A stretch of 64,000 nucleotides of DNA from Calliphora vicina. Its lineage: Eukaryota; Arthropoda; Insecta; Diptera; Calliphoridae. The notes below the pieces were generated by a model, which was given only the letters and a program-made list of their open reading frames with translations, was not told the origin of the DNA and searched no databases. Positions within the stretch are counted from its first letter, which is position 1. Every line of letters begins with the position of its first letter. The stretch is from positions 1 to 64,000 of the forward strand of contig NW_027052566.1 of NCBI RefSeq assembly GCF_958450345.1, read 5' to 3'. This document shows positions 9,576-23,000 of this stretch, one piece after another. Made by a program: the position numbers and the translations under genes.

Positions 9576-9768
9576 TGTTAGCAGAGAAAAATATTTCGTG
9601 TGTTGTTTGTATGAAATGTAATAAAGAGAATGAAAATTTTTATTTTCAATTTGATTTAAAATAAAAATACATACAGCTAAAAATTATTTCAATATAATTT
9701 TACAACAAGTATTTTTATAACAAGTAGATGAATGAATAATTATATAACAAACTACATTAATTTCAACA
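9576..9768 (-). repeat. 5' LTR of the copia element, 193 bp
   Basis: Right copy of the terminal repeat and promoter end of the element. It reads identical to the left LTR. On the minus strand a TATAAAAAT string lies at 9711-9719 and is the best TATA-box candidate; AATAAA lies at 9639-9644. U3/R/U5 borders cannot be fixed from sequence alone. Confidence 0.95.
9711..9719 (-). promoter_or_regulatory. Candidate TATA box of the retrotransposon promoter
   Basis: Minus-strand TATAAAAAT inside the 5' LTR, upstream of the AATAAA signal and the primer-binding site, which is the usual order U3 promoter, R, U5. The LTR is AT-rich throughout, so the call is moderate. The same string sits in the other LTR at 5524-5532. 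Confidence 0.5.
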
Positions 9769-9773
9769 AAAAT
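9769..9773. repeat. Target site duplication, right (AAAAT)
   Basis: Five bases immediately outside the right LTR, identical to 5384-5388. They rejoin the interrupted monomer at GTCCCAAAATTACACC. Confidence 0.92.
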
Positions 9774-12700
9774 GTCCCAAAATTACACCAGTTTTTAACG
9801 ACTTCATATTAATCGAAATTTTAAAAGGCCCTAAAGAGCTAGGAAGCTAATTTTTTTTTATATTTGGATTGCATGAGATTGTACCTTTCTAACAAGGTAT
9901 AACTTAAGTAGCTAGCATAAATAGTACCCGATATATATGCAGGTATATCGGAAATTTTTCGAAAAATGTCCCAAAATTACCCCAGCTTTTAACAAGGTAT
10001 AACTTAAGTAGCTAGCATAAATAGTACCCGATATATATGCGGGTATATCGGACATTTTTCGAAAAATGTCACAAAATTACCCCAGTTTTTAACGACTTCA
10101 TATAAATCGCAATTTTAAAGGCCGCTAAAGAGCTAGGAAACTCATTTTTTATATTTGGATTGCATGAGATTGTAGCTTTCTAACAAGGTATAACTTAAGT
10201 AGCTAGCATAAATAGTACCCGATATATATGCAGGTATATCGGAAATTTTTCGAAAAATGTCCCAAAATTACCCCAGCTTTTAACGACTTCATATAAATCG
10301 CAATTCTAAAGGCCCCTAAAGAGCTAGGAAGCTAATTATTTTTAAATTTGGATTGCATGAGATTGTAGCTTTCTAACAAGGTATAACTTAAGTAGCTAGC
10401 ATAAATAGTACCCGATATATATGCGGGTATATCGGACATTTTTCGCAAAATGTCCCAAAATTACCCCAGTTTTTAACGACTTCATATAAATCGCAATTTT
10501 AAAAGGCCATAAAGAGCTAGGAAGCTAATTATTTTTAAATTTGGATTGCATGAGGTTGTAGCTTTCTAACAAGGTATAACTTAAGTAGCTAGCATAAATA
10601 GTACCCGATATATATGCGGGTATATCGGACATTTTTCGAAAAATGTCCCAAAATTACCCCAGTTTTTAACGACTTCATATAAATCGCAATTTTAAAAGGC
10701 CATAAAGAGCTAGGAAGCTAATTATTTTTAAATTTGGATTGCATGAGATTGTAGCTTTCTAACAAGGTATAACTTAAGTAGCTAGCATAAATAGTACCCG
10801 ATATATATGCGGGTATATCGGACATTTTTCGCAAAATGTCCCAAAATTACACCAGTTTTTAACGACTTCATATTAATCGAAATTTTAAAAGGCCCTAAAG
10901 AGCTAGGAAGCTAATTTTTTTTATATTTGGATTGCATGAGATTGTACCTTTCTAACAAGGTATAACTTAAGTAGCTAGCATAAATAGTACCCGATATATA
11001 TGCAGGTATATCGGAAATTTTTCGAAAAATGTCCCAAAATTACCCCAGCTTTTAACGACTTCATATAAATCGCAATTTTAAAGGCCGCTAAAGACCTAAG
11101 AATTGCATGAGATTGTAGCTTTCTAACAAGGTATAACTTAAGTAGCTAGCATAAACAGTACCCGATATATATGCGGGTATATCGGACATTTTTCGAAAAA
11201 TGTCACAAAATTACCCCAGTTTTTAACGACTTCATATAAATCGCAATTTTAAAGGGCGCTAAAGAGCTAGGAAACTCATTTTTTATATTTGGATTGCATG
11301 AGATTGTAGCTTTCTAACAAGGTATAACTTAAGTAGCTAGCATAAATAGTGACCGATATATATGCAGGTATATCGGAAATTTTTCGAAAAATGTCCCAAA
11401 ATTACCCCAGTTTTTAACGACTTCATATAAATCGCAATTTTAAAAGGCCATAAAGAGCTATGAAGCTAATTATTTTTAAATTTGGATTGCATGAGATTGT
11501 AGCTTTCTAACAAGGTATAACTTAAGTACCTAGCATAAATAGTACCCGATATATATGCGGGTATATCGGACATTTTCCGCAAAATGTCCCAAAATTACCC
11601 CAGTTTTTAACGACTTCATATAAATCGCAATTTTAAAAGGCCATAAAGAGCTAGGAAGCTAATTATTTTTAAATTTGGATTGCATGAGATTGTAGCTTTC
11701 TAACAAGGTATAACTTAAGTAGCTAGCATAAATAGTACCCGATATATATGCGGGTATATCGGACATTTTTCGCAAAATGTCCCAAAATGACCCCAGTTTT
11801 TAACGACTTCATATAAATCGCAATTTTAAAAGGCCCTAAAGAGCTAGGAAGCTAAATTTTTTTATATTTGGATTGCATGAGATTGTAGCTTTCTAACAAG
11901 GTATAACTTAAGTAGCTAGCATAAATAGTACCCGATATATATGCGGGTATATCGGACATTTTTCGAAAAATGTCACAAAATTACCCCAGTTTTTAACGAC
12001 TTCATATAAATCGCAATTTTAAAGGCCGCTAAAGAGCTAGGAAACTCATTTTTTATATTTGGATTGCATGAGATTGTAGCTTTCTAACAAGGTATAACTT
12101 AAGTAGCTAGCATAAATAGTACCCGATATATATGCGGGTATATCGGACATTTTTCGCAAAATGTCCCAAAATTACCCCAGTTTTTAACGACTTCATATAA
12201 ATCGCAATTTTAAAAGGCCATAAAGAGCTAGGAAGCTAATTATTTTTAAATTTGGATTGCATGAGGTTGTAGCTTTCTAACAAGGTATAACTTAAGTAGC
12301 TAGCATAAATAGTACCCGATATATATGCGGGTATATCGGACATTTTTCGAAAAATGTCCCAAAATTACCCCAGTTTTTAACGACTTCATATAAATCGCAA
12401 TTTTAAAAGGCCATAAAGAGCTAGGAAGCTAATTATTTTTAAATTTGGATTGCATGAGATTGTAGCTTTCTAACAAGGTATAACTTAAGTAGCTAGCATA
12501 AATAGTACCCGATATATATGCGGGTATATCGGACATTTTTCGCAAAATGTCCCAAAATTACACCAGTTTTTAACGACTTCATATTAATCGAAATTTTAAA
12601 AGGCCCTAAAGAGCTAGGAAGCTAATTTTTTTTTATATTTGGATTGCATGAGATTGTACCTTTCTAACAAGGTATAACTTAAGTAGCTAGCATAAATAGT

Positions 12701-14220
12701 ACCCGATATATATGCAGGTATATCGGAAATTTTTCGAAAAATGTCCCAAAATTACCCCAGCTTTTAACAAGGTATAACTTAAGTAGCTAGCATAAATAGT
12801 ACCCGATATATATGCGGGTATATCGGACATTTTTCGAAAAATGTCACAAAATTACCCCAGTTTTTAACGACTTCATATAAATCGCAATTTTAAAGGCCGC
12901 TAAAGAGCTAGGAAACTCATTTTTTATATTTGGATTGCATGAGATTGTAGCTTTCTAACAAGGTATAACTTAAGTAGCTAGCATAAATAGTACCCGATAT
13001 ATATGCAGGTATATCGGAAATTTTTCGAAAAATGTCCCAAAATTACCCCAGCTTTTAACGACTTCATATAAATCGCAATTCTAAAGGCCCCTAAAGAGCT
13101 AGGAAGCTAATTATTTTTAAATTTGGATTGCATGAGATTGTAGCTTTCTAACAAGGTATAACTTAAGTAGCTAGCATAAATAGTACCCGATATATATGCG
13201 GGTATATCGGACATTTTTCGCAAAATGTCCCAAAATTACCCCAGTTTTTAACGACTTCATATAAATCGTAATTTTAAAAGGCCATAAAGAGCTAGGAAGC
13301 TAATTATTTTTAAATTTGGATTGCATGAAGTTGTAGCTTTCTAACAAGGTATAACTTAAGTAGCTAGCATAAATAGTACCCGATATATATGCGGGTATAT
13401 CGGACATTTTTCGAAAAATGTCCCAAAATTACCCCAGTTTTTAACGACTTCATATAAATCGCAATTTTAAAAGGCCATAAAGAGCTAGGAAGCTAATTAT
13501 TTTTAAATTTGGATTGCATGAGATTGTAGCTTTCTAACAAGGTATAACTTAAGTAGCTAGCATAAATAGTACCCGATATATATGCGGGTATATCGGACAT
13601 TTTTCGCAAAATGTCCCAAAATTACACCAGTTTTTAACGACTTCATATTAATCGAAATTTTAAAAGGCCCTAAAGAGCTAGGAAGCTAATTTTTTTTATA
13701 TTTGGATTGCATGAGATTGTACCTTTCTAACAAGTTATAACTTAAGTAGCTAGCATAAATAGTACCCGATATATATGCAGGTATATCGGAAATTTTTCGA
13801 AAAATGTCCCAAAATTACCCCAGCTTTTAACAAGGTATAACTTAAGTAGCTAGCTTAAATAGTACCCGATTATATGCGGGTATATCGGACATTTTTCGAA
13901 AAATGTCACAAAATTACCCCAGTTTTTAACGACTTCATATAAATCGCAATTTTAAAGGCCGCTAAAGAGCTAGGAAACTCATTTTTTATATTTGGATTGC
14001 ATGAGATTGTAGCTTTCTAACAAGGTATAACTTAAGTAGCTAGCATAAATAGTACCCGATATATATGCAGGTATATCGGAAATTTTTCGAAAAATGTCCC
14101 AAAATTACCCCAGCTTTTAACGACTTCATATAAATCGCAATTCTAAAGGCCCCTAAAGAGCTAGGAAGCTAATTATTTTTAAATTTGGATTGCATGAGAT
14201 TGTAGCTTTCTAACAAGGTA
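9769..14220. repeat. Satellite array, first subfamily, with 1064-bp and longer repeats
   Basis: Gene-free satellite continuing the left block. The rare ATGAGGTTG/ATGAAGTTG variant falls at 10550, 12261 and 13325, spacing 1711 and 1064 bp. The 1064-bp step equals five full monomers plus one 100-bp truncated monomer (near 12766 and 13825). The TTTTCCGCAAAATG monomer near 11577 and the 171-bp class near 11093 follow the same order as at 0.2-1.0 kb. A one-base loss (GATTATATGC for GATATATATGC) sits near 13869. Confidence 0.92.
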
Positions 14221-16290
14221 TAATTTAAGTAGCTAGCATAAATAGTACCCGATATATATGCGGGTATATCAGACATTTTTCGAAAAATGTCCCAAAATTA
14301 CCCCAGTTTTTAACGACTTCATATAAATCGTAATTCTAAAGGCCGATAAAGAGCTAGGAAACTCATTTTTTTATATTTGGATTGCATGAGATTGTAGCTT
14401 TCTAACAAGGTATAACTTAAGTAGCTAGCATAAATAGTACCCGATATATATGCGGGTATATCGGACATTTTTCGCAAAATGTCCCAAAATTACCCCAGTT
14501 TTTAACGACTTCATATAAATCGCAATTTTAAAAGGCCATAAAGAGCTAGGAAGCTAATTATTTTTAAATTTGGATTGCATGAGGTTGTAGCTTTCTAACA
14601 AGGTATAACTTAAGTAGCTAGCATAAATAGTACCCGATATATATGCGGGTATATCGGACATTTTTCGAAAAATGTCCCAAAATTACCCCAGTTTTTAACG
14701 ACTTCATATAAATCGCAATTTTAAAAGGCCATAAAGAGCTAGGAAGCTAATTATTTTTAAATTTGGATTGCATGAGATTGTAGCTTTCTAACAAGGTATA
14801 ACTTAAGTAGCTAGCATAAATAGTACCCGATATATATGCGGGTATATCGGACATTTTTCGCAAAATGTCCCAAAATTACACCAGTTTTTAACGACTTCAT
14901 ATTAATCGAAATTTTAAAAGGCCCTAAAGAGCTAGGAAGCTAATTTTTTTTTATATTTGGATTGCATGAGATTGTACCTTTCTAACAAGGTATAACTTAA
15001 GTAGCTAGCATAAATAGTACCCGATATATATGCAGGTATATCGGAAATTTTTCGAAAAATGTCCCAAAATTACCCCAGCTTTTAACGACTTCATATAAAT
15101 CGCAATTCTAAAGGCCCCTAAAGAGCTAGGAAGCTAATTATTTTTAAATTTGGATTGCATGAGATTGTAGCTTTCTAACAAGGTATAATTTAAGTAGCTA
15201 GCATAAATAGTACCCGATATATATGTGGGTATATCAGACATTTTTCGAAAAATGTCCCAAAATTACCCCAGTTTTTAACGACTTCATATAAATCGTAATT
15301 CTAAAGGCCGATAAAGAGCTAGGAAACTCATTTTTTTATATTTGGATTGCATGAGATTGTAGCTTTCTAACAAGGTATAACTTAAGTAGCTAGCATAAAT
15401 AGTACCCGATATATATGCGGGTATATCGGACATTTTTCGCAAAATGTCCCAAAATTACCCCAGTTTTTAACGACTTCATATAAATCGCAATTTTAAAAGG
15501 CCATAAAGAGCTAGGAAGCTAATTATTTTTAAATTTGGATTGCATGAGGTTGTAGCTTTCTAACAAGGTATAACTTAAGTAGCTAGCATAAATAGTACCC
15601 GATATATATGCGGGTATATCGGACATTTTTCGAAAAATGTCCCAAAATTACCCCAGTTTTTAACGACTTCATATAAATCGCAATTTTAAAAGGCCATAAA
15701 GAGCTAGGAAGCTAATTATTTTTAAATTTGGATTGCATGAGATTGTAGCTTTCTAACAAGGTATAACTTAAGTAGCTAGCATAAATAGTACCCGATTCAT
15801 ATTAATCAAAATTACCCCAGTTTTTAACGACTTCATATAAATCGCAATTTTAAAAGGCCATAAAGAGCTAGGAAGCTAATTATTTTTAAATTTGGATTGC
15901 ATGAGATTGTACCTTTCTAACAAGGTATAACTTAAGTAGCTAGCATAAATAGTACCCGATATATATGCGGGTATATCGGACATTTTTCGAAAAATGTCAC
16001 AAAATTACCCCAGTTTTTAACGACTTCATATAAATCGCAATTTCGAAGGCCGCTAAAGAGCTAGGAAACTCATTTTTTATATTTGGATTGCATGAGATTG
16101 TAGCTTTCTAACAAGGTATAACTTAAGTAGCTAGCATAAATAGTACCCGATATATATGCGGGTATATCGGACATTTTTCGCAAAATGTCCCAAAATTACC
16201 CCAGTTTTTAACGACTTCATATAAATCGCAATTTTAAAAGGCCATAAAGAGCTAGGAAGCTAATTATTTTTAAATTTGGATTGCATGAGG
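14220..16290. repeat. Five-monomer higher-order repeat, 965 bp
   Basis: The TAATTTAAG monomer at 14221 recurs at 15186 and the ATGAGGTTG mark at 14579 recurs at 15544, both 965 bp apart, which is 5 x 193. The second copy is disrupted near 15797 by a patch (CCGATTCATATTAATCAAAATTACC) that removes most of the dyad region. No gene. Confidence 0.85.
15781..15815. repeat. Patched junction within one monomer
   Basis: After TACCCGAT the sequence switches to TCATATTAATC, a string that normally lies about 70 bp later in the ATTAATCG monomer type, then jumps back to AAAATTACCCC. The palindrome is lost. This looks like a short template switch rather than a simple deletion. Confidence 0.7.
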
Positions 16291-19200
16291 TTGTAGCTTT
16301 CTAACAAGGTATAACTTAAGTAGCTAGCATAAATAGTACCCGATATATATGCGGGTATATCGGACATTTTTCGCAAAATGTCCCAAAATTACACCAGTTT
16401 TTAACGACTTCATATTAATCGAAATTTTAAAAGGCCCTAAAGAGCTAGGAAGCTAATTTTTTTTTATATTTGGATTGCATGAGATTGTACCTTTCTAACA
16501 AGGTATAACTTAAGTAGCTAGCATAAATAGTACCCGATATAGATGCAGGTATATCGGAAATTTTTCGAAAAATGTCCCAAAATTACCCCAGCTTTTAACG
16601 ACTTCATATAAATCGCAATTCTAAAGGCCCCTAAAGAGCTAGGAAGCTAATTATTTTTAAATTTGGATTGCATGAGATTGTAGCTTTCTAACAAGGTATA
16701 ATTTAAGTAGCTAGCATAAATAGTACCCGATATATATGCGGGTATATCAGACATTTTTCGAAAAATGTCCCAAAATTACCCCAGTTTTTAACGACTTCAT
16801 ATAAATCGTAATTCTAAAGGCCGATAAAGAGCTAGGAAACTCATTTTTTATATTTAGATTTCATGAGATTGTAGCTTTCTAACAAGGTATAACTTAAGTA
16901 GCTAGCATAAATAGTACCCGATATATATGCAGGTATATCGGAAATTTTTCGAAAAATGTCCCAAAATTACCCCAGCTTTTAACGACTTCATATAAATCGC
17001 AATTCTAAAGGCCCCTAAAGAGCTAGGAAGCTAATTATTTTTAAATTTGGATTGCATGAGATTGTAGCTTTCTAACAAGGTATAATTTAAGTAGCTAGCA
17101 TAAATAGTACCCGATATATATGCGGGTATATCAGACATTTTTCGAAAAATGTCCCATAATTACCCCAGTTTTTAACGACTTCATATAAATCGCAATTTTA
17201 AAGGCCGCTAAAGACCTAAGAATTGCATGAGATTGTAGCTTTCTAACAAGGTATAACTTAAGTAGCTAGCATAAACAGTACCCGATATATATGCGGGTAT
17301 ATCGGACATTTTTCGAAAAATGTCACAAAATTACCCCAGTTTTTAACGACTTCATATAAATCGCAATTTTAAAGGCCGCTAAAGAGCTAGGAAACTCATT
17401 TTTTATATTTGGATTGCATGAGATTGTAGCTTTCTAACAAGGTATAACTTAAGTAGCTAGCATAAATAGTGACCGATATATATGCAGGTATATCGGAAAT
17501 TTTTCGAAAAATGTCCCAAAATTACCCCAGTTTTTAACGACTTCATATAAATCGCAATTTTAAAAGGCCATAAAGAGCTATGAAGCTAATTATTTTTAAA
17601 TTTGGATTGCATGAGATTGTAGCTTTCTAACAAGGTATAACTTAAGTACCTAGCATAAATAGTACCCGATATATATGCGGGTATATCGGACATTTTTCGA
17701 AAAATGTCACAAAATTACCCCAGTTTTTAACGACTTCATATAAATCGCAATTTTAAAAGGCCATAAAGAGCTAGGAAGCTAATTATTTTTAAATTTGGAT
17801 TGCATGAGGTTGTAGCTTTCTAACAAGGTATAACTTAAGTAGCTAGCATAAATAGTACCCGATATATATGCGGGTATATCGGACATTTTTCGAAAAATGT
17901 CCCAAAATTACCCCAGTTTTTAACGACTTCATATAAATCGCAATTTTAAAAGGCCATAAAGAGCTAGGAAGCTAATTATTTTTAAATTTGGATTACATGA
18001 GATTGTAGCTTTCTAACAAGGTATAACTTAAGTAGCTAGCATAAATAGTACCCGATATATATGCGGGTATATCGGACATTTTTCGCAAAATGTCCCAAAA
18101 TTACACCAGTTTTTAACAACTTCATATTAATCGAAATTTTAAAAGGCCCTAAAGAGCTAGGAAGCTAATTATTTTTAAATTTGGATTGCATGAGGTTGTA
18201 GCTTTCTAACAAGGTATAACTTAAGTAGCTAGCATAAATAGTACCCGATATATATGCGGGTATATCGGACATTTTTCGCAAAATGTCCCAAAATTACACC
18301 AGTTTTTAACGACTTCATATTAATCGAAATTTTAAAAGGCCCTAAAGAGCTAGGAAGCTAATTTTTTTTTATATTTGGATTGCATGAGATTGTACCTTTC
18401 TAACAAGGTATAACTTAAGTAGCTAGCATAAATAGTACCCGATATATATGCAGGTATATCGGACATTTTTCGAAAAATGTCCCAAAATTACCCCAGCTTT
18501 TAACGACTTCATATAAATCGCAATTCTAAAGGCCCCTAAAGAGCTAGGAAGCTAATTATTTTTAAATTTGGATTGCATGAGATTGTAGCTTTCTAACAAG
18601 GTATAATTTAAGTAGCTAGCATAAATAGTACCCGATATATATGCGGGTATATCAGACATTTTTCGAAAAATGTCCCAAAATTACCCCAGTTTTTAACGAC
18701 TTCATATAAATCGTAATTCTAAAGGCCGATAAAGAGCTAGGAAACTCATTTTTTATATTTAGATTTCATGAGATTGTAGCTTTCTAACAAGGTATAACTT
18801 AAGTAGCTAGCATAAATAGTACCCGATATATATGCAGGTATATCGGAAATTTTTCGAAAAATGTCCCAAAATTACCCCAGCTTTTAACGACTTCATATAA
18901 ATCGCAATTCTAAAGGCCCCTAAAGAGCTAGGAAGCTAATTATTTTTAAATTTGGATTGCATGAGATTGTAGCTTTCTAACAAGGTATAATTTAAGTAGC
19001 TAGCATAAATAGTACCCGATATATATGCGGGTATATCAGACATTTTTCGAAAAATGTCCCATAATTACCCCAGTTTTTAACGACTTCATATAAATCGCAA
19101 TTTTAAAGGCCGCTAAAGACCTAAGAATTGCATGAGATTGTAGCTTTCTAACAAGGTATAACTTAAGTAGCTAGCATAAACAGTACCCGATATATATGCG

Positions 19201-20095
19201 GGTATATCGGACATTTTTCGAAAAATGTCACAAAATTACCCCAGTTTTTAACGACTTCATATAAATCGCAATTTTAAAGGCCGCTAAAGAGCTAGGAAAC
19301 TCATTTTTTATATTTGGATTGCATGAGATTGTAGCTTTCTAACAAGGTATAACTTAAGTAGCTAGCATAAATAGTGACCGATATATATGCAGGTATATCG
19401 GAAATTTTTCGAAAAATGTCCCAAAATTACCCCAGTTTTTAACGACTTCATATAAATCGCAATTTTAAAAGGCCATAAAGAGCTATGAAGCTAATTATTT
19501 TTAAATTTGGATTGCATGAGATTGTAGCTTTCTAACAAGGTATAACTTAGGTACCTAGCATAAATAGTACCCGATATATATGCGGGTATATCGGACATTT
19601 TCCGCAAAATGTCCCAAAATTACCCCAGTTTTTAACGACTTCATATAAATCGCAATTTTAAAAGGCCATAAAGAGCTAGGAAGCTAATTATTTTTAAATT
19701 TGGATTGCATGAGATTGTAGCTTTCTAACAAGGTATAACTTAAGTAGCTAGCATAAATAGTACCCGATATATATGCGGGTATATCGGACATTTTTCGCAA
19801 AATGTCCCAAAATTACCCCAGTTTTTAACGACTTCATTAAATCGCAATTTTAAAAGGCCCTAAAGAGCTAGGAAGCTAAATTTTTTTATATTTGGATTGC
19901 ATGAGATTGTAGCTTTCTAACAAGGTATAACTTAAGTAGCTAGCATAAATAGTACCCGATATATATGCGGGTATATCGGACATTTTTCGAAAAATGTCAC
20001 AAAATTACCCCAGTTTTTAACGACTTCATATAAATCGCAATTTTAAAAGGCCATAAAGAGCTAGGAAGCTAATTATTTTTAAATTTGGATTGCAT
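16285..20095. repeat. Tandem segmental duplication, offset 1905 bp
   Basis: ATGAGGTTG at 16285 pairs with 18190, and the diagnostic GATTTCATGAG at 16857 pairs with 18762, both 1905 bp apart. The match holds to about 17.69 kb; beyond that the right copy carries two additional monomers (including TTTTCCGCAAAATG at 19602) so that ATGAGGTTG at 17804 pairs with 20094, offset 2290. No gene. Confidence 0.85.
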
Positions 20096-23000
20096 GAGGT
20101 TGTAGCTTTCTAACAAGGTATAACTTAAGTAGCTAGCATAAATAGTACCCGATATATATGCGGGTATATCGGACATTTTTCGAAAAATGTCCCAAAATTA
20201 CCCCAGTTTTTAACGACTTCATATAAATCGCAATTTTAAAAGGCCATAAAGAGCTAGGAAGCTAATTATTTTTAAATTTGGATTACATGAGATTGTAGCT
20301 TTCTAACAAGGTATAACTTAAGTAGCTAGCATAAATAGTACCCGATATATATGCGGGTATATCGGACATTTTTCGCAAAATGTCCCAAAATTACACCAGT
20401 TTTTAACAACTTCATATTAATCGAAATTTTAAAAGGCCCTAAAGAGCTAGGAAGCTAATTTTTTTTTATATTTGGATTGCATGAGATTGTACCTTTCTAA
20501 CAAGGTATAACTTAAGTAGCTAGCATAAATACTACCCGATATATATGCAGGTATATCGGAAATTTTTCGAAAAATGTCCCAAAATTACCCCAGCTTTTAA
20601 CGACTTTATATAAATCGCAATTCTAAAGGCCCCTAAAGAGCTAGGAAGCTAATTATTTTTAAATTTGGATTGCATGAGATTGTAGCTTTCTAACAAGGAA
20701 TAACTTAAGTAGCTAGCATAAACAGTACCCGATATATATGCGGGTATATCGGACATTTTTCGAAAAATGTCACAAAATTACCCAAGTTTTTAACGACTTC
20801 ATATAAATCGTAATTCTAAAGGCCGCTAAAGAGCTAGGAAACTCATTTTTTACATTTAGATTTCATGAGATTGTAGCTTTCTAACAAGGTATAACCTAAG
20901 TAGCTAGCATAAATAGTACCCGATATATATGCAGGTATATCGGAAATTTTTCGAAAAATGTCCCAAAATTACCCCAGCTTTTAACGACTTCATATAAATC
21001 GCAATTCTAAAGGCCCCTAAAGAGCTAGGAAGCTAATTATTTTTAAATTTGGATTGCATGAGATTGTAGCTTTCTAACAAGGTATAATTTAAGTAGCTAG
21101 CATAAATAGTACCCGATATATATGCGGGTATATCAGACATTTTTCGAAAAATGTCCCAAAATTACCCCAGTTTTTAACGACTTCATATAAATCGCAATTT
21201 TAAAGGCCGCTAAAGACCTAAGAATTGCATGAGATTGTAGCTTTCTAACAAGGTATAACTTAAGTAGCTAGCATAAACAGTACCCGATATATATGCGGGT
21301 ATATCGGACATTTTTCGAAAAATGTCACAAAATTACCCAATTTTTAACGACTTCATATAAATCGCAATTTTAAAGGCCGCTAAAGAGCTAGGAAACTCAT
21401 TTTTTATATTTGGATTGCATGAGATTGTAGCTTTCTAACAAGGTATAACTTAAGTAGCTAGCATAAATAGTGACCGATATATATGCAGGTATATCGGAAA
21501 TTTTTCGAAAAATGTCCCAAAATTACCCCAGTTTTTAACGACTTCATATAAATCGCAATTTTAAAAGGCCATAAAGAGCTAGGAAGCTAATTATTTTTAA
21601 ATTTGGATTGCATGAGATTGTAGCTTTCTAACAAGGTATAACTTAAGTACCTAGCATAAATAGTACCCGATATATATGCGGGTATGTCAGACATTTTTCG
21701 CAAAATGTCCCAAAATTACACCAGTTTTTAACAACTTCATATTAATCGAAATTTTAAAAGGCCCTAAAGAGCTAGGAAGCTAATTTTTTTTTATATTTGG
21801 ATTGCATGAGATTGTACCTTTCTAACAAGGTATAACTTAAGTAGCTAGCATAAATACTACCCGATATATATGCAGGTATATCGGAAATTTTTCGAAAAAT
21901 GTCCCAAAATTACCCCAGCTTTTAACGACTTCATATAAATCGCAATTCTAAAGGCCCCTAAAGAGCTAGGAAGCTAATTATTTTTAAATTTGGATTGCAT
22001 GAGATTGTAGCTTTCTAACAAGGTATAATTTAAGTAGCTAGAATAAATAGTACCCGATATATATGCGGGTATATCAGACATTTTTCGAAAAATGTCCCAA
22101 AATTACCCCAGTTTTTAACGACTTCATATAAATCGTAATTCTAAAGGCCGATAAAGAGCTAGGAAACTCATTTTTTATATTTGGATTGCATGAGATTGTA
22201 GCTTTCTAACAAGGTATAACTTAAGTAGCTAGCATAAACAGTACCCGATATATATGCGGGTAAATCGGACATTTTTCGAAAAATGTCCCAAAATTACCCC
22301 AGTTTTTAACGACTTCATATAAATCGCAATTCTAAAGGCCGCTAAAGAGCTAGGAAACTCATTTTTTTATATTTGGATTGCATGAGATTGTAGCTTTCTA
22401 ACAAGGTATAACTTAAGTAGCTAGCATAAATAGTGCCCGATATATATGCAGGTATATCGGAAATTTTTCGAAAAATGTCCCAAAATTACCCCAGTTTTTA
22501 TATTTGGATTGCATGAGATTGTAGCTTTCTAACAAGGTATAACTTAAGTAGCTAGCATAAACAGTACCCGATATATATGCGGGTATATCGGACATTTTTC
22601 GAAAAATGTCACAAAATTACCCCAGTTTTTAACGACTTCATATAAATCGCAATTCTAAAGGCCGCTAAAGAGCTAGGAAACTCATTTTTCGCAAAATGTC
22701 CCAAAATTACACCAGTTTTTAACGACTTCATATTAATCGAAATTTTAAAAGGCCCTAAAGAGCTAGGAAGCTAATTTTTTTTTATATTTGGATTGCATGA
22801 GATTGTACCTTTCTAACAAGGTATAACTTAAGTAGCTAGCATAAATAGTACCCGATATATATGCAGGTATATCGGAAATTTTTTGAAAAATGTCCCAAAA
22901 TTACCCCAGCTTTTAACGACTTCATATAAATCGCAATTCTAAAGGCCCCTAAAGAGCTAGGAAGCTAATTATTTTTAAATTTGGATTGCATGAGATTGTA

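Larger units (their letters stand above)
5389..9768 (-). mobile_element. Full-length Ty1/copia LTR retrotransposon (4380 bp)
   Basis: A complete LTR retrotransposon on the minus strand. It has 193-bp terminal repeats bounded by TG...CA, a primer-binding site abutting the 5' LTR, a polypurine tract abutting the 3' LTR, one gag-pol frame and 5-bp target duplications (AAAAT). The order protease, integrase, reverse transcriptase, RNase H defines the Pseudoviridae/copia superfamily, since integrase precedes reverse transcriptase. The two LTRs read as identical base for base, which implies recent insertion. There is no envelope gene. The primer-binding site closely resembles that of Drosophila copia, so an insect or arthropod host is likely. 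It is a clean single insertion: the satellite continues in register on both sides. Confidence 0.97.

Noticed and set aside
22413..22595. 60-codon minus-strand open frame starting MSDIPAYISG, repeated identically at 24523, 30495, 32254, 35324 and 37819
   Set aside because: It lies wholly in satellite, across the 130-bp truncation join that removes stop codons. Copies are identical because the DNA block was duplicated. There is no domain or upstream gene signal.
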